Positions 12,328 to 23,771 of a stretch of DNA of 64,000 nucleotides are shown here, one piece after another. The stretch's first letter is position 1. Every line of letters starts with the position of its first letter. A program made the position numbers and the translations under genes. This stretch comes from Corbicula japonica. Its lineage: Eukaryota; Mollusca; Bivalvia; Venerida; Cyrenidae. Under the pieces are notes generated by a model, which worked only from the letters and a program-made list of their open reading frames with translations, did not search any database and was not told the DNA's origin. The stretch covers positions 62,001 to 126,000 of the forward strand of contig JAZAYU010000356.1 of the NCBI GenBank assembly GCA_038501625.1, in the 5' to 3' direction.

Positions 12328-12425
12328 GGGCCCAAGATCATAAAAAACAAGATTGGAGACCAGTTGCCATTTCACCATTGATATTTGAGACTGGTCTCCA
12401 GATTTAGTTTTATGAAACTAGTCAT
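12328..12425. repeat. CCAAT-core palindromic element, member 2 (diverged)
   Basis: 'gggcccaagatcataaaa' and 'gattggagaccag' on the left pair with 'gagactggtctccagattta' and 'gttttatgaaact' on the right. The centre is shorter than in other members. Confidence 0.7.
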
Positions 12426-12566
12426 AGGTTTATATCTTCCCTACGTGTATATGTTAACCAATTACTCGTCATATATGAGACAATGAAGTATGCGATTTTC
12501 TAGATATAATAGCATATTAATAAATGACAAAATCGTGGAGCTAAGAAATGCAAGAATTGAACATAC

Positions 12567-12905
12567 CTGCCGGAAAAGGGATGCCGAAGTGACCATGGTA
12601 ACAGTTACCATGGCCACCGTTGCCGTTAATGTATTCCGGTTCCATGCACACGCTTCCTGGCCACTGTGGCCCAGCTTCCTGATTCGCCGGTAGATACAGC
12701 TTGAATGTTGAGTTTTACCAGTAGAATTCCTAGTCCTTCCTGTACAATAGTTCTTTATTCCCCAAGTTTTTACAATCGTTATTCTATCGCGGAATTTTGT
12801 TTCACAGTTTAGTCGTACAGTTTCTAGTCTAATGTCGACGCACTGTGGCAATTGTTGGTACAGAACAAATATGTCTGTGTAACATCTAGTTGTTGTTTGA
12901 TAGAT
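12567..12905 (-). CDS. Candidate internal exon of an unidentified minus-strand gene
   Basis: Read on the minus strand, this 339-nt block is preceded by a strong acceptor (ttccttctttttttgcag ending at 12906) and followed by a consensus donor (cag|gtatgtt at 12566). It is open across its full 113 codons in one frame, from IYQTTTRCYTD at the start to SASLFRQ at the end, with six cysteines. A second frame is open over the last third and reads GNGGHGNCYHGHFG, which also looks protein-like, so the true frame is undecided. No family is recognised and no partner exon was found. The centre holds the perfect palindrome ccatggtaacagttaccatgg-type sequence at 12593-12613. The splice signals are what I see; that it is coding is inference. 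Confidence 0.45.
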
Positions 12906-13047
12906 CTGCAAAAAAAGAAGGAATATTTGACTGTTTCGGCAAGTATTAAGCTGGTTCTGCAACGATATAGATTAGCTTAGCAAAGGGGTTAAGGCGAGAT
13001 TATCAATCTTGCTGCCCAAGTAGGTGCACACTGCAGGGTCAGATTCA

Positions 13048-13195
13048 AGGGCCCAAGATCATAAAACTAAGTTTTGAGATCAGTCTCAAATCTCAAGGAT
13101 CTGATTGGCTGAAATGTCGACTTGTCGCCATTTCAGCCAATCAGATGCTTGAGATTTGAGACTGATCTCCAGATTTAGTTTTATGATCTTGGTCA
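13048..13195. repeat. CCAAT-core palindromic element, member 3 (full length)
   Basis: This is a nearly complete palindrome. The left arm is 'gggcccaagatcataaaact' and 'gatcagtctcaaatctcaag'. The right arm is 'cttgagatttgagactgatc' and 'gttttatgatcttggtc'. The centre holds gattggctgaaatg and its complement catttcagccaatc. Confidence 0.88.
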
Positions 13196-13354
13196 CAGAT
13201 TTCCAGAGATATAGAGTTGGTTTCGGACAGTCTTAGGGTAATTTCATGATACTATACTTTTTTGTTTCTAGAATGTAAGATAGCAAGTGTGAATCGGTGA
13301 TACCGAAAAATTGTTTAACCATATAAATGTATAATCTAAAACTTAATTGCAATT

Positions 13355-13486
13355 TAAGGTAATAGTCCTTACATTATTTGAAAGACTTTGAAATATTTTT
13401 ACTTTTATCTTTTACTTATACCGATTTAAATCACGTTGGTGATTGCAATCGTTTAAGGTAATAGTCCTTACATTATTTGAAAGAAT
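13355..13486 (+). repeat. Short direct repeat, ~98-bp spacing
   Basis: The block taaggtaatagtccttacat followed by tatttgaaaga occurs at about 13355 and again at about 13453. Confidence 0.8.
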
Positions 13487-13581
13487 GTATTTACAGCTAT
13501 GTACACAATTCAAAATTCATCATTTCAAAAATAGTTTCCTAAAATAAACAAATCTGTACAAAGCCAATATCTTGAATATCT

Positions 13582-13692
13582 AGGTCCCAATAAACAAACT
13601 GCATGCATTTTCTTATGACCAGTCGCCATTTCAGCCAATCAGATGCTTGAGATTTGAGACTGGTTACCATGCTCAGTTTTATAACATTGGGC
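13582..13692. repeat. CCAAT-core palindromic element, member 4 (half)
   Basis: The right half is well preserved: catttcagccaatcagatgc, then gagatttgagactggt and ttttataacattggg. The left half is diverged, with only 'aggtcccaataa' at about 13582 recalling the usual end. Confidence 0.7.
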
Positions 13693-14430
13693 GTAGTTCT
13701 TTTCGTCAGTAGCCCACTTTACTTATTTACTTACAATATGCGAATTCGTTGCTGACATTTTATTACTATTCGTGAATCAATTTAGAATTTTACACTAAAA
13801 TATTGATTAAGGATTGAACAAACGGTATAGTAGTTGCAATGGCTCATGAAAGATGAGAGGCGATTTTATCATGTGTAAATAGTAAAAACAACGGGTAAAT
13901 ATTGACCGAAAAATGAGATATTGTCTCTTATAAAAGTAGAATATAAATCACTATTCCTTTTGGAGAGGCGACGATGGTGGGGGTATTATAAAGCTGTCCT
14001 GTATCAAAAAGATATCATATAATTTAATTCTACGAACAATTGAAGGTTACAATTAACGTATTTATTTTATTATGGCTAGTTTAAACAATCTCGTAAATTT
14101 TGAAAAAGTTTCCGTTTATAGAAAACCACTTAACGTCTTTATAAAAAAGGGAATTATTGCTCTTTGAAGATAACAGTTGAAGTTGCAAAAAGACAAATAG
14201 TGATCACAGATTAGCTTATAGTAGATCTTACATTTTCAGGATTGGTCACAAAAGCGATCGTTGATTAGAAGATGCAATAAAACATGGTTCAATGTTGAGA
14301 GTTTGAGTTCCCGAATTCGATTTATCACGAATCCTCGCGAAGTAGTTTCCGCAGTTTTTTGGAACCATAGAGACCACTCGATCGTATTAATAGAATATGA
14401 CAGGACTTTCAGAATTGCATAAAATGTAAA
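13693..14430. other. AT-rich stretch, nothing recognised
   Basis: No coding frame, repeat or RNA gene could be supported here. Confidence 0.5.
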
Positions 14431-14434
14431 CGCA

Positions 14435-14992
14435 CATTTGTCTTATGATGTTTGGGCCTTGTTTTGTTTTAGTAGCCTATGTCTGAAGACGTTTGGTCCT
14501 TGTCATGTTTTATAATATCTTATCTTGTGACGTTTGGACCTTGTTATGACGTTTGGAAATTGTTTTATTTTAGACTGTGTCTTATGACACATGGACCTGT
14601 TATGTTATAGGATGTCTTATGAAGTTTGAAGTTTGCTATGTTTTATGATGTCTTATGACATTTGGACCTTGTAATGTTTAGGACGTCTAATGACTTTTTG
14701 ACCTTGTTATATTTTATGATGTCTTATGAGGTTTGGACCTTTTTATGTTTAGGATGTCTGATGACGTTTGGAGTTTGTTATGTTTAACGATATCTTATTA
14801 GGTTTATACATTGTTATGCATTAGGATGTCTTATGAGTTTCGGAACTTGTTATGTTTTAGGATGTCTTATGACGTTTGGTTTCTATGTCTTATTATGTAT
14901 TTTTACCTCTGGACCTTTTAATGTTTTAGGATGTTCTATGACGTTTGGACCATGTTAGATTTTTGGATGTCTTATAGTGTTTGGACTTTAAA
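14435..14992 (+). repeat. Degenerate ~36-bp minisatellite
   Basis: There are about fifteen diverged copies of a unit close to 'tcttatgacgtttggacctt' followed by 'gttatgttttaggatg'. Units vary in length and sequence, as expected of an old array. Confidence 0.8.
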
Positions 14993-16120
14993 CATATCTG
15001 AACAGGTGGTATTTCAAGAAATTTTTCGAATAGATACGTAATTCCAAACTGGTTGTGAGATGCTCAGTTTAATATTTCAATTCAAACTACAATCGGAAAA
15101 GGGGGCTGTAACTGCTACATGACTGTACAAGATTATCGCTAGAAACAGAATGATACCGAAGCTTGGTATTATAATTATTGAATCTAATCGCAGAAAGCGG
15201 AAATATTCTTAAAGGAAAACGCAACGTTTCTATATAGTGCACTTTGTTGGAAGGATCTTGCAAAAATCATGGTCATATCTGAATGATTTATTAAAAATCG
15301 GTGAAGAAATAATCTCCGAACATGAAGACTAATCATACGTGTATTACTTATGTAGTAATTATGGAAAAAGTCAACATTTTGAAAAATTAAAAATTTTAAA
15401 ATTTACTGATATTAATAGCATTTTTTAAGAAATGCAACAAAGCAAGCGTGATGTAATAAAGAATAGAAAAAAACTATTCCATGTTATATGTATTTTACAT
15501 CAGTGGTATAATACCTTATTATCCAAACAATTGGGTGCGAAGTGTTATGACGTAAAAACACGTTACAATACGGCCTCCGTAGGGCATTTATTCAAACACT
15601 TGAATATTTATAACTTTGTCAGCGATTGTCTGATTTTATAAACTCTTAATATTTATAACTTTGTCAGCGATTGTCTGATTTTATAAACTCTTTCAGTTTT
15701 GTAATCTCCATGTTAAGCCGTTTAGATAAGGTGGATTTATTTCTAGCATTCCGTTGTTCTATGAGTTATGAGTGTAATAAATGTGTGGGGCTTAGAATTG
15801 TAACTTTATTAGTATTTACTGTTTTTATTCTAGTTTGTTCCAATGCACACATAAAGAAAATAGTAGAAGACTAATATTAGAATTATACGAGACAAATTAA
15901 AACCTTACAACAATATCATGTGAAACGATCTTGTGTATGTTTTTAGGAAGAATAACTTCTTACATGGAAGATTTGAATTTTAATATTAAAAGTGCATTTC
16001 ATTAAATAAGATATTATATTATTTTTTTATTTTGCAAGATGTCTGCAATACCTGCTTGTTTTGGTGGTAGTGCAGCCAGCACATATATCCTCCGGATAAT
16101 TGTTTATTTATGCAATTTTT
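14993..16120. other. AT-rich stretch with a 46-bp tandem pair
   Basis: No gene is supported. The sequence aatatttataactttgtcag and what follows is duplicated in tandem at 15602 and 15648 (46-bp period). The short frames at 15432 and 15671 overlap this duplication and show no family features. Confidence 0.5.
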
Positions 16121-16227
16121 AAGATTTATTTGATAAAGTTGTGATTTAGGTATTCTTTTAGACACAGTGCGCGAAATATGTTTATTGCCAATTTTAGATC
16201 TAGCATCACCGTTGGTATGTATGAACA

Positions 16228-16500
16228 GTGTGTGAGTTCGTGGGTATTCATGGTGTACCCGTTTTCGTGTGTGAGTTCGTGGGTATTCATGGTGTACCCG
16301 TTTTCGTGTGTGAGTTCGTGGGTATTCATGGTGTACCCGTTTTCGTGTGTGAGTTCGTGGGTATTCATGGTATACCCGTTTTCGTGTGTGAGTTCGTGGG
16401 TATTCATGGTGTACCCGTTTTCGTGTGTGAGTTCGTGGGTATTCATGGTGTACCCGTTTTCGTGTGTGAGTTCGTGGGTATTCATGGTGTACCCGTTTTC
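16228..16500 (+). repeat. 39-bp minisatellite, 7 units
   Basis: Seven copies of a 39-bp unit (gtgtgagttcgtgggtattc, then atggtgtacccgttttc) are almost identical; one has tataccc for tgtaccc. Since 39 is divisible by three, frames of a 13-residue repeat open on both strands (ENGYTMNTHELTH-type on minus). Having several open frames on both strands argues for a non-coding minisatellite, although a repetitive peptide cannot be fully excluded. Confidence 0.95.
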
Positions 16501-16842
16501 GCGGATTTCTTGTGCAGATCGATCCAGCATAAAGAAAACTGTTAAATTAACATGATTTCAGAAAATAATATAAAAAAAAACACTGTTAAAGCACTGTTCG
16601 AAATGAAATTGCAAACTGATAATTTTTAAATGATTACTACGCACAATCAAAATTCAGTGTCAAATGTAGCCGGCAAAATCACTGTGTGGTTGAAAATTAC
16701 AGAATTAGTAGGCCCTACTTAGTTTCGAATATGATTTCGATGGTTCAAGTCCATTTTTAAATACAAAATCTGTCACTTTTACGAAAAGTAAATAGAATAA
16801 AAAAGACATCATAAACCTCTGCAAAAATATATCTTAAATATT

Positions 16843-16886
16843 AATATAAATAAATAAATAAATAAATAAATGAAAAAATAAATAAA

Positions 16887-16949
<63 letters not shown>
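16843..16949. repeat. (AAAT)n microsatellite
   Basis: This is a run of about 100 bp of aaat/aata tetranucleotides with a few interruptions. Confidence 0.95.
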
Positions 16950-16951
<2 letters not shown>

Positions 16952-18540
16952 TTTTTAAGTCTGAATATGTTCCTCTTTTTATTTGTTTTTGTTTTTGTTT
17001 TTTTTTGCACTTAAACACAGAAACACTCAAAGTTATCTTAAAAGCACGAATTACTGATTAATGACAAAAATTATCTCCTGATTTTAATTTTGCTGTCTAA
17101 ATTTTTCACTGACAGTATTCCCATAGTAAAAAATTCCTATTTTTCCTATTTTAATTAGAAGAAATTCAATGTATTTTAGGCTATGCATTCGTTTTCTTGG
17201 GGACAGGGTGCTTAATCAATATTTCGTTTTCTGCATAAACATTTAGTTTAACTCAAACAAGTTTGAAGCGATTTAAAATAAAGAGAAACATTTTTTAGTT
17301 TTAGCTGAATTAAAATGATGAGAAAATCTGAGAATGATAGATTCATATTCCTATGTGATATTGAAAATTGCGGTTCAACAGAACTTACCTGCTGCTTGGA
17401 AAGATTGTGTAATATTCCTGTTGTTGCTGCTGCTGCTACTACTACTACTGTTGAACTATACTCGTATAATGATCCTTTTTGTATTGTTACCAGCTTTGTA
17501 AGATGGAAATGTTGCTAAGAATTGTGACACTTATGGTCTGTGAAATCCAAAATAAAATGGCGTGGATGTTATATTGCAAGCATTCCGAATCATTAAATCA
17601 CAAGAATACGTACTAAATAGTTAAGCTAAAATAATCACATTCAATGCATAAGCGTAAAATTGGGAAAAAGTAGTTTCTATAGATATATTTGAAAATTTCT
17701 GTCTCAATTTTATCGTCTGCGACAGGGTAGAAATTTCCCGCGCTGAGAGGCTCGCGCTAATCTAACGCTTGTCAATCAATTGATAAGAAGTGAGCAGACG
17801 ACATCGGTATTGGCTCTGTTATTGGATAGAGAGCATCGTAGATCGTCCTCAAATTGATAAATCATGGATAAATTATTGTAATTGCCTGTTAAATAGACAT
17901 TAGTCCCCTTAAATGGCAATTTACGCTCTAGTTTCTTTCCTTGTTGCTTCTTGTTAAATGAAAACATGCAACGAGCGTTTTATACCCCTATGGATTAGTG
18001 TAAACAAACATACAGAAATAGTTTAAAACGCTATACACTGAAGTACCAAATGTATAAGAGCTAAACTTAACCAAAGTTCTTCTTTTACCGATCATGTAAT
18101 GTTAATTTTTCTGCATGGAATAAAAAAACGCTCTTCAAAATGAAAACATGATTATAAGATGATTTTCAATTCTTTTTTGTTAAGAAATTGCCCTGTGCAT
18201 TTGAAAACAGATGACATTAAATTAAGGTAGTAGTTAATCCAAAAGTAACACAATTAAAAGAAGCATTTTGAGAAGCGGGACAAACCGAAATCTGAATAAA
18301 ACGCTGCAAAGTCATATTTTATCCAACTTGGCAATCGCATCATCGTATAATAAGAAAGAATCGTTCGAAAATACGTTAGAATTTTTATTTACAAAGACAT
18401 CGATTTGGATCACCGGAGGACATATCCGCTACCGACGACCTCGTGACTTGTTTTTACCCCTACATATATTAAATGGTTTCCAAAGGTACAAAGGGCATTT
18501 ATTGGTTATCTAAAAAAATAAGTTAAATGTTATATCTTAT
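16950..18540. other. AT-rich stretch, nothing recognised
   Basis: No gene is supported. A short triplet run (tgctgctgctactactacta) lies near 17428, and a GC-richer patch (cccgcgctgagaggctcgcg) near 17735. The 60-80 codon frames have no recognisable motifs or convincing splice context. Confidence 0.5.
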
Positions 18541-18542
18541 TA

Positions 18543-19381
18543 TACACTCATCCAAAGTTCTAATTGGTCATCAATTTTATATGTTTAATATGCATGCTAG
18601 TTTCGTTTCTTCCACGGAGAGGTAGTTAAAAGAACTGTCTTGTCTTGGAATCAATTAATAAATTTCCTTTTAATATGTATTGATTGTTTTCTTAAATGAA
18701 AATTAAACAAAATGGCTGCTAATTACTAAGATTTTATCGTTTTCCTTCTAAAGAGAGGTCTTTTAAAATAATACAAGCAGTTAAGCGCATACCTGTAAAT
18801 GCACGAAATGAAATTTTAGCAAAATCGATTTATCCTTGGAGTTCTACTGGGCGAAGCACTGGCTGGGGTAGTCGATCTGAACCTGCATTGTAGAGACATT
18901 TGCCGATATAGTGGCTTGTCTCATTTAGAAGGGAGGAATGTAGTAGCGTCCATTTTTATACCAGTTATGTAATACGTTGAGCATTTGGTGTAAATCTTGC
19001 GCTGAGCTGGAGATCAGAACGATGTCATCCGCATAAAGCAGTATTGATGGTTTCGAACCCCCTATGTCAACTCCCAGGTTGAGAACATTCACTTCTTGTA
19101 CAAGGTCGTTTACGAAAATGGAAAATGTTGTCGGCGAAATATTATCCCCTTGTTTCACCCCGGATTTACAGTTGAATCACTCGGTGTATTTCCCATTAAT
19201 TCTCACACATGAAGAGGTATGTTGATAAATAGTTTTAATTGAGTTATACATTTTCCCGTCTACTTTATTTAACAAGAGTTTGTATAACATAATATAATCA
19301 CAAATAAAGAGTGATTTCAATATCTTTTTAATAATAAAATACGGACAAAAAGTGACCAATTAGAACTTTTTGTGAGTGTAG
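18543..19381. mobile_element. Mariner-like TIR pair enclosing a LINE fragment
   Basis: The left end reads ta|cactcatccaaagttctaa then ttggtca (from 18545). The right end is its inverted counterpart (gaccaattagaactttttgt then gagtg|ta, ending about 19380). TA dinucleotides flank both ends, as for Tc1/mariner insertions. There is no transposase inside; the only coding trace is a broken reverse transcriptase on the minus strand. The element is therefore a non-autonomous TIR element that captured, or was invaded by, a LINE piece. Confidence 0.65.
18925..19330 (-). pseudogene. Broken non-LTR retrotransposon reverse transcriptase
   Basis: Two adjacent minus-strand frames in the same register read as the centre of a LINE reverse transcriptase. 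They contain DGKMYNSIKTIYQ, then VRINGKYTE, an in-frame stop where a Trp codon is expected, FNCKSGVKQGDNISPTTFSIF, and the catalytic YADD box in ILLYADDIVLISSS. Both ends are truncated: nothing of the upstream fingers or endonuclease, and nothing of the thumb after WYKNGR. The internal stop and the truncations make it non-functional. The TIRs at 18543-18575 and 19345-19381 bracket it closely. It belongs to a CR1/Jockey/RTE-type clade that I cannot resolve further. Confidence 0.85.
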
Positions 19382-19621
19382 AGTGATTTCTCATATATTG
19401 ACATACATGCAATCATTGTGACTGGTAAAAAAGCACACATGAACTATCCTTTAATGAAGATACGGATGGTATGTACTTTGCTGTCTCTCAAATGGTTGGC
19501 TAGGTGCTGCCGCTGTTTTTGTTTGGCTTTGGGGTTATCCATACATTTAAAGCAGTTTTTGTCTTTCTAAAATATTCTAAAAGACTCTTGTAGATAAAGA
19601 GATACAGTCAATAACCTAATA

Positions 19622-19778
19622 ACCAGGGTTGAAGGTTATAAAGCTGAGATTGGAAACCAGTCTCAAATCTCAAGCATCTGATTGGCTGAAATGGCGACTG
19701 GTTGCCATTTCAGCCAATCAGATGCTTGAGATTTGAGACTGGTTTCCATGCTCAGTTTTATAACATTGGGGCCTGATC
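19622..19778. repeat. CCAAT-core palindromic element, member 5 (full length)
   Basis: This is the best-preserved member. Arms ggttataaagctgagattgg/aaccagtctcaaatctcaag and cttgagatttgagactggtt/ttttataacattggggcc enclose gattggctgaaatggcgac and its complement. It could fold into one long hairpin. Confidence 0.92.
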
Positions 19779-20227
19779 TCGTTTCGACAAATATAGTTAC
19801 AAGTTTTGACGTATAATGCGTTTTAAACGTTTAAACCATGCATTGCCTCTCCCACCCACCCCCACACACGAATACAACTTACTTGAAACAGTTCATGTAA
19901 TTATTCTTTTTGAAACAAGTTCCATTAATTTTATTATACAAGCTAGTTGTAACCAAGACGCACTCTACTGTTCATCTTTATTTCAGGTTGTTTAACTGGC
20001 GGACACATGCCCAGCATGCAGGAATTACATTAAGAATACCCTTGTGTAGATGAGCATCATCTTGCCGCCTCTATCAGAATCTTGCACCCGGTCATCTGCG
20101 CCAATGCCGATGAGGCAGTAAGTATCCAAGAAAAAAGAGGAGAAGGGCACATTTTTCAGTACAGTTGAAAGATATATGGTGAAAGTCCGAAACAACCCTT
20201 TTACACCATATATATGCATTGTTACGC

Positions 20228-20405
20228 ATGTACGGCCATTGTAGATCCAGATCTACCGGCACATCTGTGCCGTCTCATCAGGGTCTGCACAATTCGCTTT
20301 TTGGTCAGAAATAACCTAATAAATAAATATTGACAGAGCAGAACCTGATCAGACGGCATGGTTGTGCCGGCTAATCTGGATCTACACTGTTCGCCCACAC
20401 CATAA
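20228..20405. repeat. Palindromic element, 'gatctgcactgttc' family
   Basis: Arms 'tgtagatccagatctaccgg' with 'cacatctgtgccgtctcatc' and 'cagacggcatggttgtgccg' with 'gctaatctggatctacac' surround the family spacer 'ggtcagaaataacctaat'. Confidence 0.82.
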
Positions 20406-20427
20406 AGGTATATATGGAGGAAAGAGT

Positions 20428-20520
20428 GAAGACCACCATTTGAATTGGGGAAATTGTTCTTAATACCAGAGTGGTCTTTATTTCGGAGGAGGGTGTCTTT
20501 AAGAGGGGTTTTACTGTATT
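20428..20520. repeat. Half-copy of the 'acagtgaaacct' inverted-repeat family
   Basis: 'agagtggtctttatttcgga' and the end 'gaggggttttactgtat' match the right half of the element at 23772-23950. Confidence 0.6.
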
Positions 20521-21153
20521 AGCTCAGATAACATAATTTCACTCCGGGAGGCTCGAACCTATCCTGGAGCGAAATACAAGTGATTGACAGTAAGCGACCT
20601 CAAAGACCAGGGCACGGAACCCCCCAGAACGGTATTCAATAATAGTATACTTTTTTTCATTAAACATTTACGCCAGTAATTGTAAAATAGGTTCGACGCT
20701 GTGTAAACGCATTACTATATAATAGATTCCATTGGCAGTCCATAGCGGTGTTTTGTACGATTAAAGAATTTGCTGAAAAACAAACAATTTAGACCCCGAT
20801 CAAACTGCAGTATATATGTGCAGGTTGATCGGGATCTACGTTTGTCAAAAACACACGTTTAGTTAGACCCAGTCGCGAAAGGTTAAACTTAAAATCGCGA
20901 TATTTTAAAACAATAGATATAGATAATTACCTACTTAACAAAATATCGAATTACAGATTAAATTATTTGTAGGTCGTTCTAAAACTACATTACTCAAGTC
21001 TTATAAGATTAGATTTCTTTAAATCAAATCTGATTATGCATAAGCTGCAACGTTCAAACTAAAACTTCGAATTAATGCAGTTGCGGTTAAGTAAATTAGA
21101 AAACATAAAAATTGAAAGTTGAATTAGATCGGATAGCAAAACAAAGTGAGAGG
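20521..21153. other. AT-rich stretch, nothing recognised
   Basis: No gene is supported. A short inverted pair (gaccccgatcaaactgcagt and gttgatcgggatctac) lies near 20792-20838. Confidence 0.5.
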
Positions 21154-21249
21154 ATGGCGACTTTACTTCCGATGATAGACAGTGGCTATCCAGAGGTCAC
21201 TACGAGCCAGGATGTGCTAAGGGCTTTACGGCCTCTCAGTAAAACCAAG
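21154..21249 (+). CDS. Possible short coding fragment before a MITE
   Basis: An ATG at 21154 in a reasonable context (aggATGg) opens a frame beginning MATLLPMIDSGYPEV and reading on through SQDVLRALRPLSKTK. It then runs into the MITE at 21250 and stops inside it near 21290. Composition over the first 32 codons is protein-like, but no family is recognised, and no donor site or other exon was found. It may be a gene remnant or chance. Confidence 0.25.
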
Positions 21250-21483
21250 TATACTGAAAGGATAAAGAAACGCAGGGTAACAATTGGATAGGCAGGTTCG
21301 AAAGCTCATGCTCCACGACGGTTTACACTGAGGCAGTGGAGACAAGTTTTATTCACTTTCGACACATGTTAAGGTGTATCATGACCTAATAACTCAATAC
21401 ACAAAGTTTCACTTTATTTGGAGAACGCGTTCTGAATATATCGGAACAAATGTTACCCTGCGTTTCTTTATCCTTTCAGTATA
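21250..21483. mobile_element. 234-bp MITE with 37-bp TIRs
   Basis: The left end tatactgaaaggataaagaa then acgcagggtaaca is matched in reverse complement by the right end (tgttaccctgcgtttcttta then tcctttcagtata) with about one mismatch in 37 bp. TA lies at both outer edges. There is no ORF of note inside. Size, ends and TA target fit a Tc1/mariner-derived MITE. Confidence 0.92.
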
Positions 21484-22471
21484 AGTTCGTTGGTTGTTTA
21501 CTTACTAGTAAATCAGAACGAAAACCTTATCTCATGTAGCTCGTTTAGGTCTTCTACAGTAATGTCTTCTGGCGAAATGTTGGTGATTAAAAACAAGCAC
21601 GATAATGAGCCAGGGGGTCACGTATCTTGTGCTAATGAAGGTGTCCGCATAAAATTTACCTTATTAAAATTGGCAAATGAAAAAGAATGTATACTCTATT
21701 TCAAAAGAAAGTGTGCACTTTGATTTTCGGCGGTTTTTTTTATTACAAATGTAGCTGGTTTTCTTAATGCCTAAATATTTTATTTCAAATTGAGATAATA
21801 CCATATAAAGTTTTACAATAGAATTTAATTTATCTAATCACAATTTTGATACCAAATAATAAGGCATTAGGAAAGCAGTAAATGAAAAATCACTGAAAAC
21901 AAAGCGCACAATTGCTTTTGGAATAGACTATAAATAAGATTTTCTACAGGAATGTCTTCTGGTGAAATGTTGTTGTAGCTTGTGTCTGGTGCTTATGACG
22001 GTGTCCGCATAGAGATAGATCCCCGATCCTCACTTGCACCTGGGCTCATGTGGTTAAACGAAAAATGAAACGGAAAACCACTGGTCAATGTTTTGAAATG
22101 CTGACATTTTACTTTCATTTAAAGTTATTGAATCGCTTATTTTACTGTCTATCCACTCTATTTCCCCAATTTTAGAGCAAAATACCATCTGGACAAAAAC
22201 CATTTCACTGTATTTTGCATAATATTATTTGGACCAAACCCCCTTTCATTTAGTTTACACGTTGGCAAAACCTTTTAAAGTTCAATAAATTATTATGTAT
22301 AAAATAAAAGAATCAGAAAAAAAAGAATTGTCAACAAATATCCTGAGATTTCACCAAAATGTTGCAGTTTAAGTACTATATTGCGAAAGGGATTTTGTTA
22401 ATTTATGAAAATTTTAGTTTAACCGATTTTGTCCGGAAGGATTTTTAGTTCGTATACCATTTTCCTATTAA
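21484..22471. other. Non-coding stretch with a diverged direct repeat
   Basis: The block 'gtcttctggcgaaatgttg' and 'ggtgtccgcata' at 21559-21650 recurs, diverged and shortened, at 21952-22010 ('gtcttctggtgaaatgttg', 'ggtgtccgcata'). The 77-codon frame at 21490 covers the first copy only and is not supported as a gene. Confidence 0.45.
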
Positions 22472-22635
22472 CATAGTCAAACCTGTGTTAAAGACCACTT
22501 GTAGGTGAAGAGCACGTTTCATTTGTCCCATTGACTGATTTGCGAACAGATTCACTTGTGATTATAGACCACCTGCTTTCAAAGACCACTTTGGGGTTTT
22601 TCCTGATAGGTCTTTGAAACCACTTGTATTCCTCT
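22472..22635. repeat. Member of the 'acagtcaaacctgt' inverted-repeat family
   Basis: It starts with catagtcaaacctgtgttaa and contains repeated 'aaagaccact' blocks. It is related to the elements at 23772 and 28647. Confidence 0.6.
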
Positions 22636-23771
22636 TTCCATTAGCAAAGGACATGTCAGCAACATTTCCTTCTAAGCTTTTACCACCTCGTCACAATGAA
22701 AAATATTTACCAACTACATAAATATTTGTTAATATTCTTAAAATGTACAAAATCCGTCTTGCCTCGCTCTTACCGGTAGCATTTATTGTTAATAACGATC
22801 TTTATATAGAGGGAATCGGGATGACCCCTGGCTCATTAACGTGGCTTGTGTACTTATCACACTGAAGTCATAATACTGTAAGATTTGAGGCTGGTCTCCA
22901 GAGTTAGTTTTTGATCTTGTGCTCCGGTATTACAAAATATTGTAGCGGGTTTCAGGAGATGATTCTAATCAGATTGCGTGCGCACCGACACAAGCTATGA
23001 CATTCTTATTTCTGGTAGTTTTTTATGGCAAGCGCTTGCCATAAGTTGTGGTAGCATTTCTGAAATTCCCGGCAACATAAACTTTTTTTAATGAATTTCT
23101 TATCTCACAAGAGGTGATAAACAACCACAGGGTGTCTTCGAAAGTATAAGCTGAGTGTACGATAAGGGCGAAGTCACAAGTCCTAATCTGACAGACTCAT
23201 TATATAACGCGTACTCAAAATTGACGTAAGAATCAGACTGAACAAATATTACTCTGACTTGCGTTTTCAGATTTAAAAAGGTTCATTATTCTTCAGCCGT
23301 TTATAAATTGGGTAAGCGTTGTAATAATTTAGGTATTGGATTGATTTTTGCTTATCGCAGCTGTGTATATTCCATTAATGTGCAACGAAGGGCTAAACCA
23401 TAAACATTTATTTCATTTATCGAATAATGAAAAAGTGGTTTTGTCATTTATAACATATTTATAAAGGAAGGTACAGATACATTATTTAAACCACGCAAGG
23501 TTTTAATCAATACAAAGACTAAATTACTTATATTTTAAATTAAAAGCCAGGGAAATACATTTAACCGACTGTAGAAAATGTGTTAACGTAATTTGTTATT
23601 GCCAATTAGCGATTAAATTGTGATTAGAGATTTAATTGTGATTAGGGAGTGTTTAAGGAACGACATGACACAGCCCCGGACATTTACGCCGGCTTATCTT
23701 TGGGAAGAGATGGATATGCCGAAACGGCCATGGTGGGTAACTGACTACTTACAAACAATTCTTTTCCGCAT
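22636..23771. other. AT-rich stretch with one palindrome fragment
   Basis: At 22868-22925 there is a right-half fragment of the CCAAT-core family (aagatttgaggctggtctcc, agttagtttttgatcttg). Nothing else is recognised. Confidence 0.5.

Noticed and set aside
16126..16555. Three repeat-peptide frames over the 39-bp array
   Set aside because: Multiple frames on both strands are explained by a period divisible by three.
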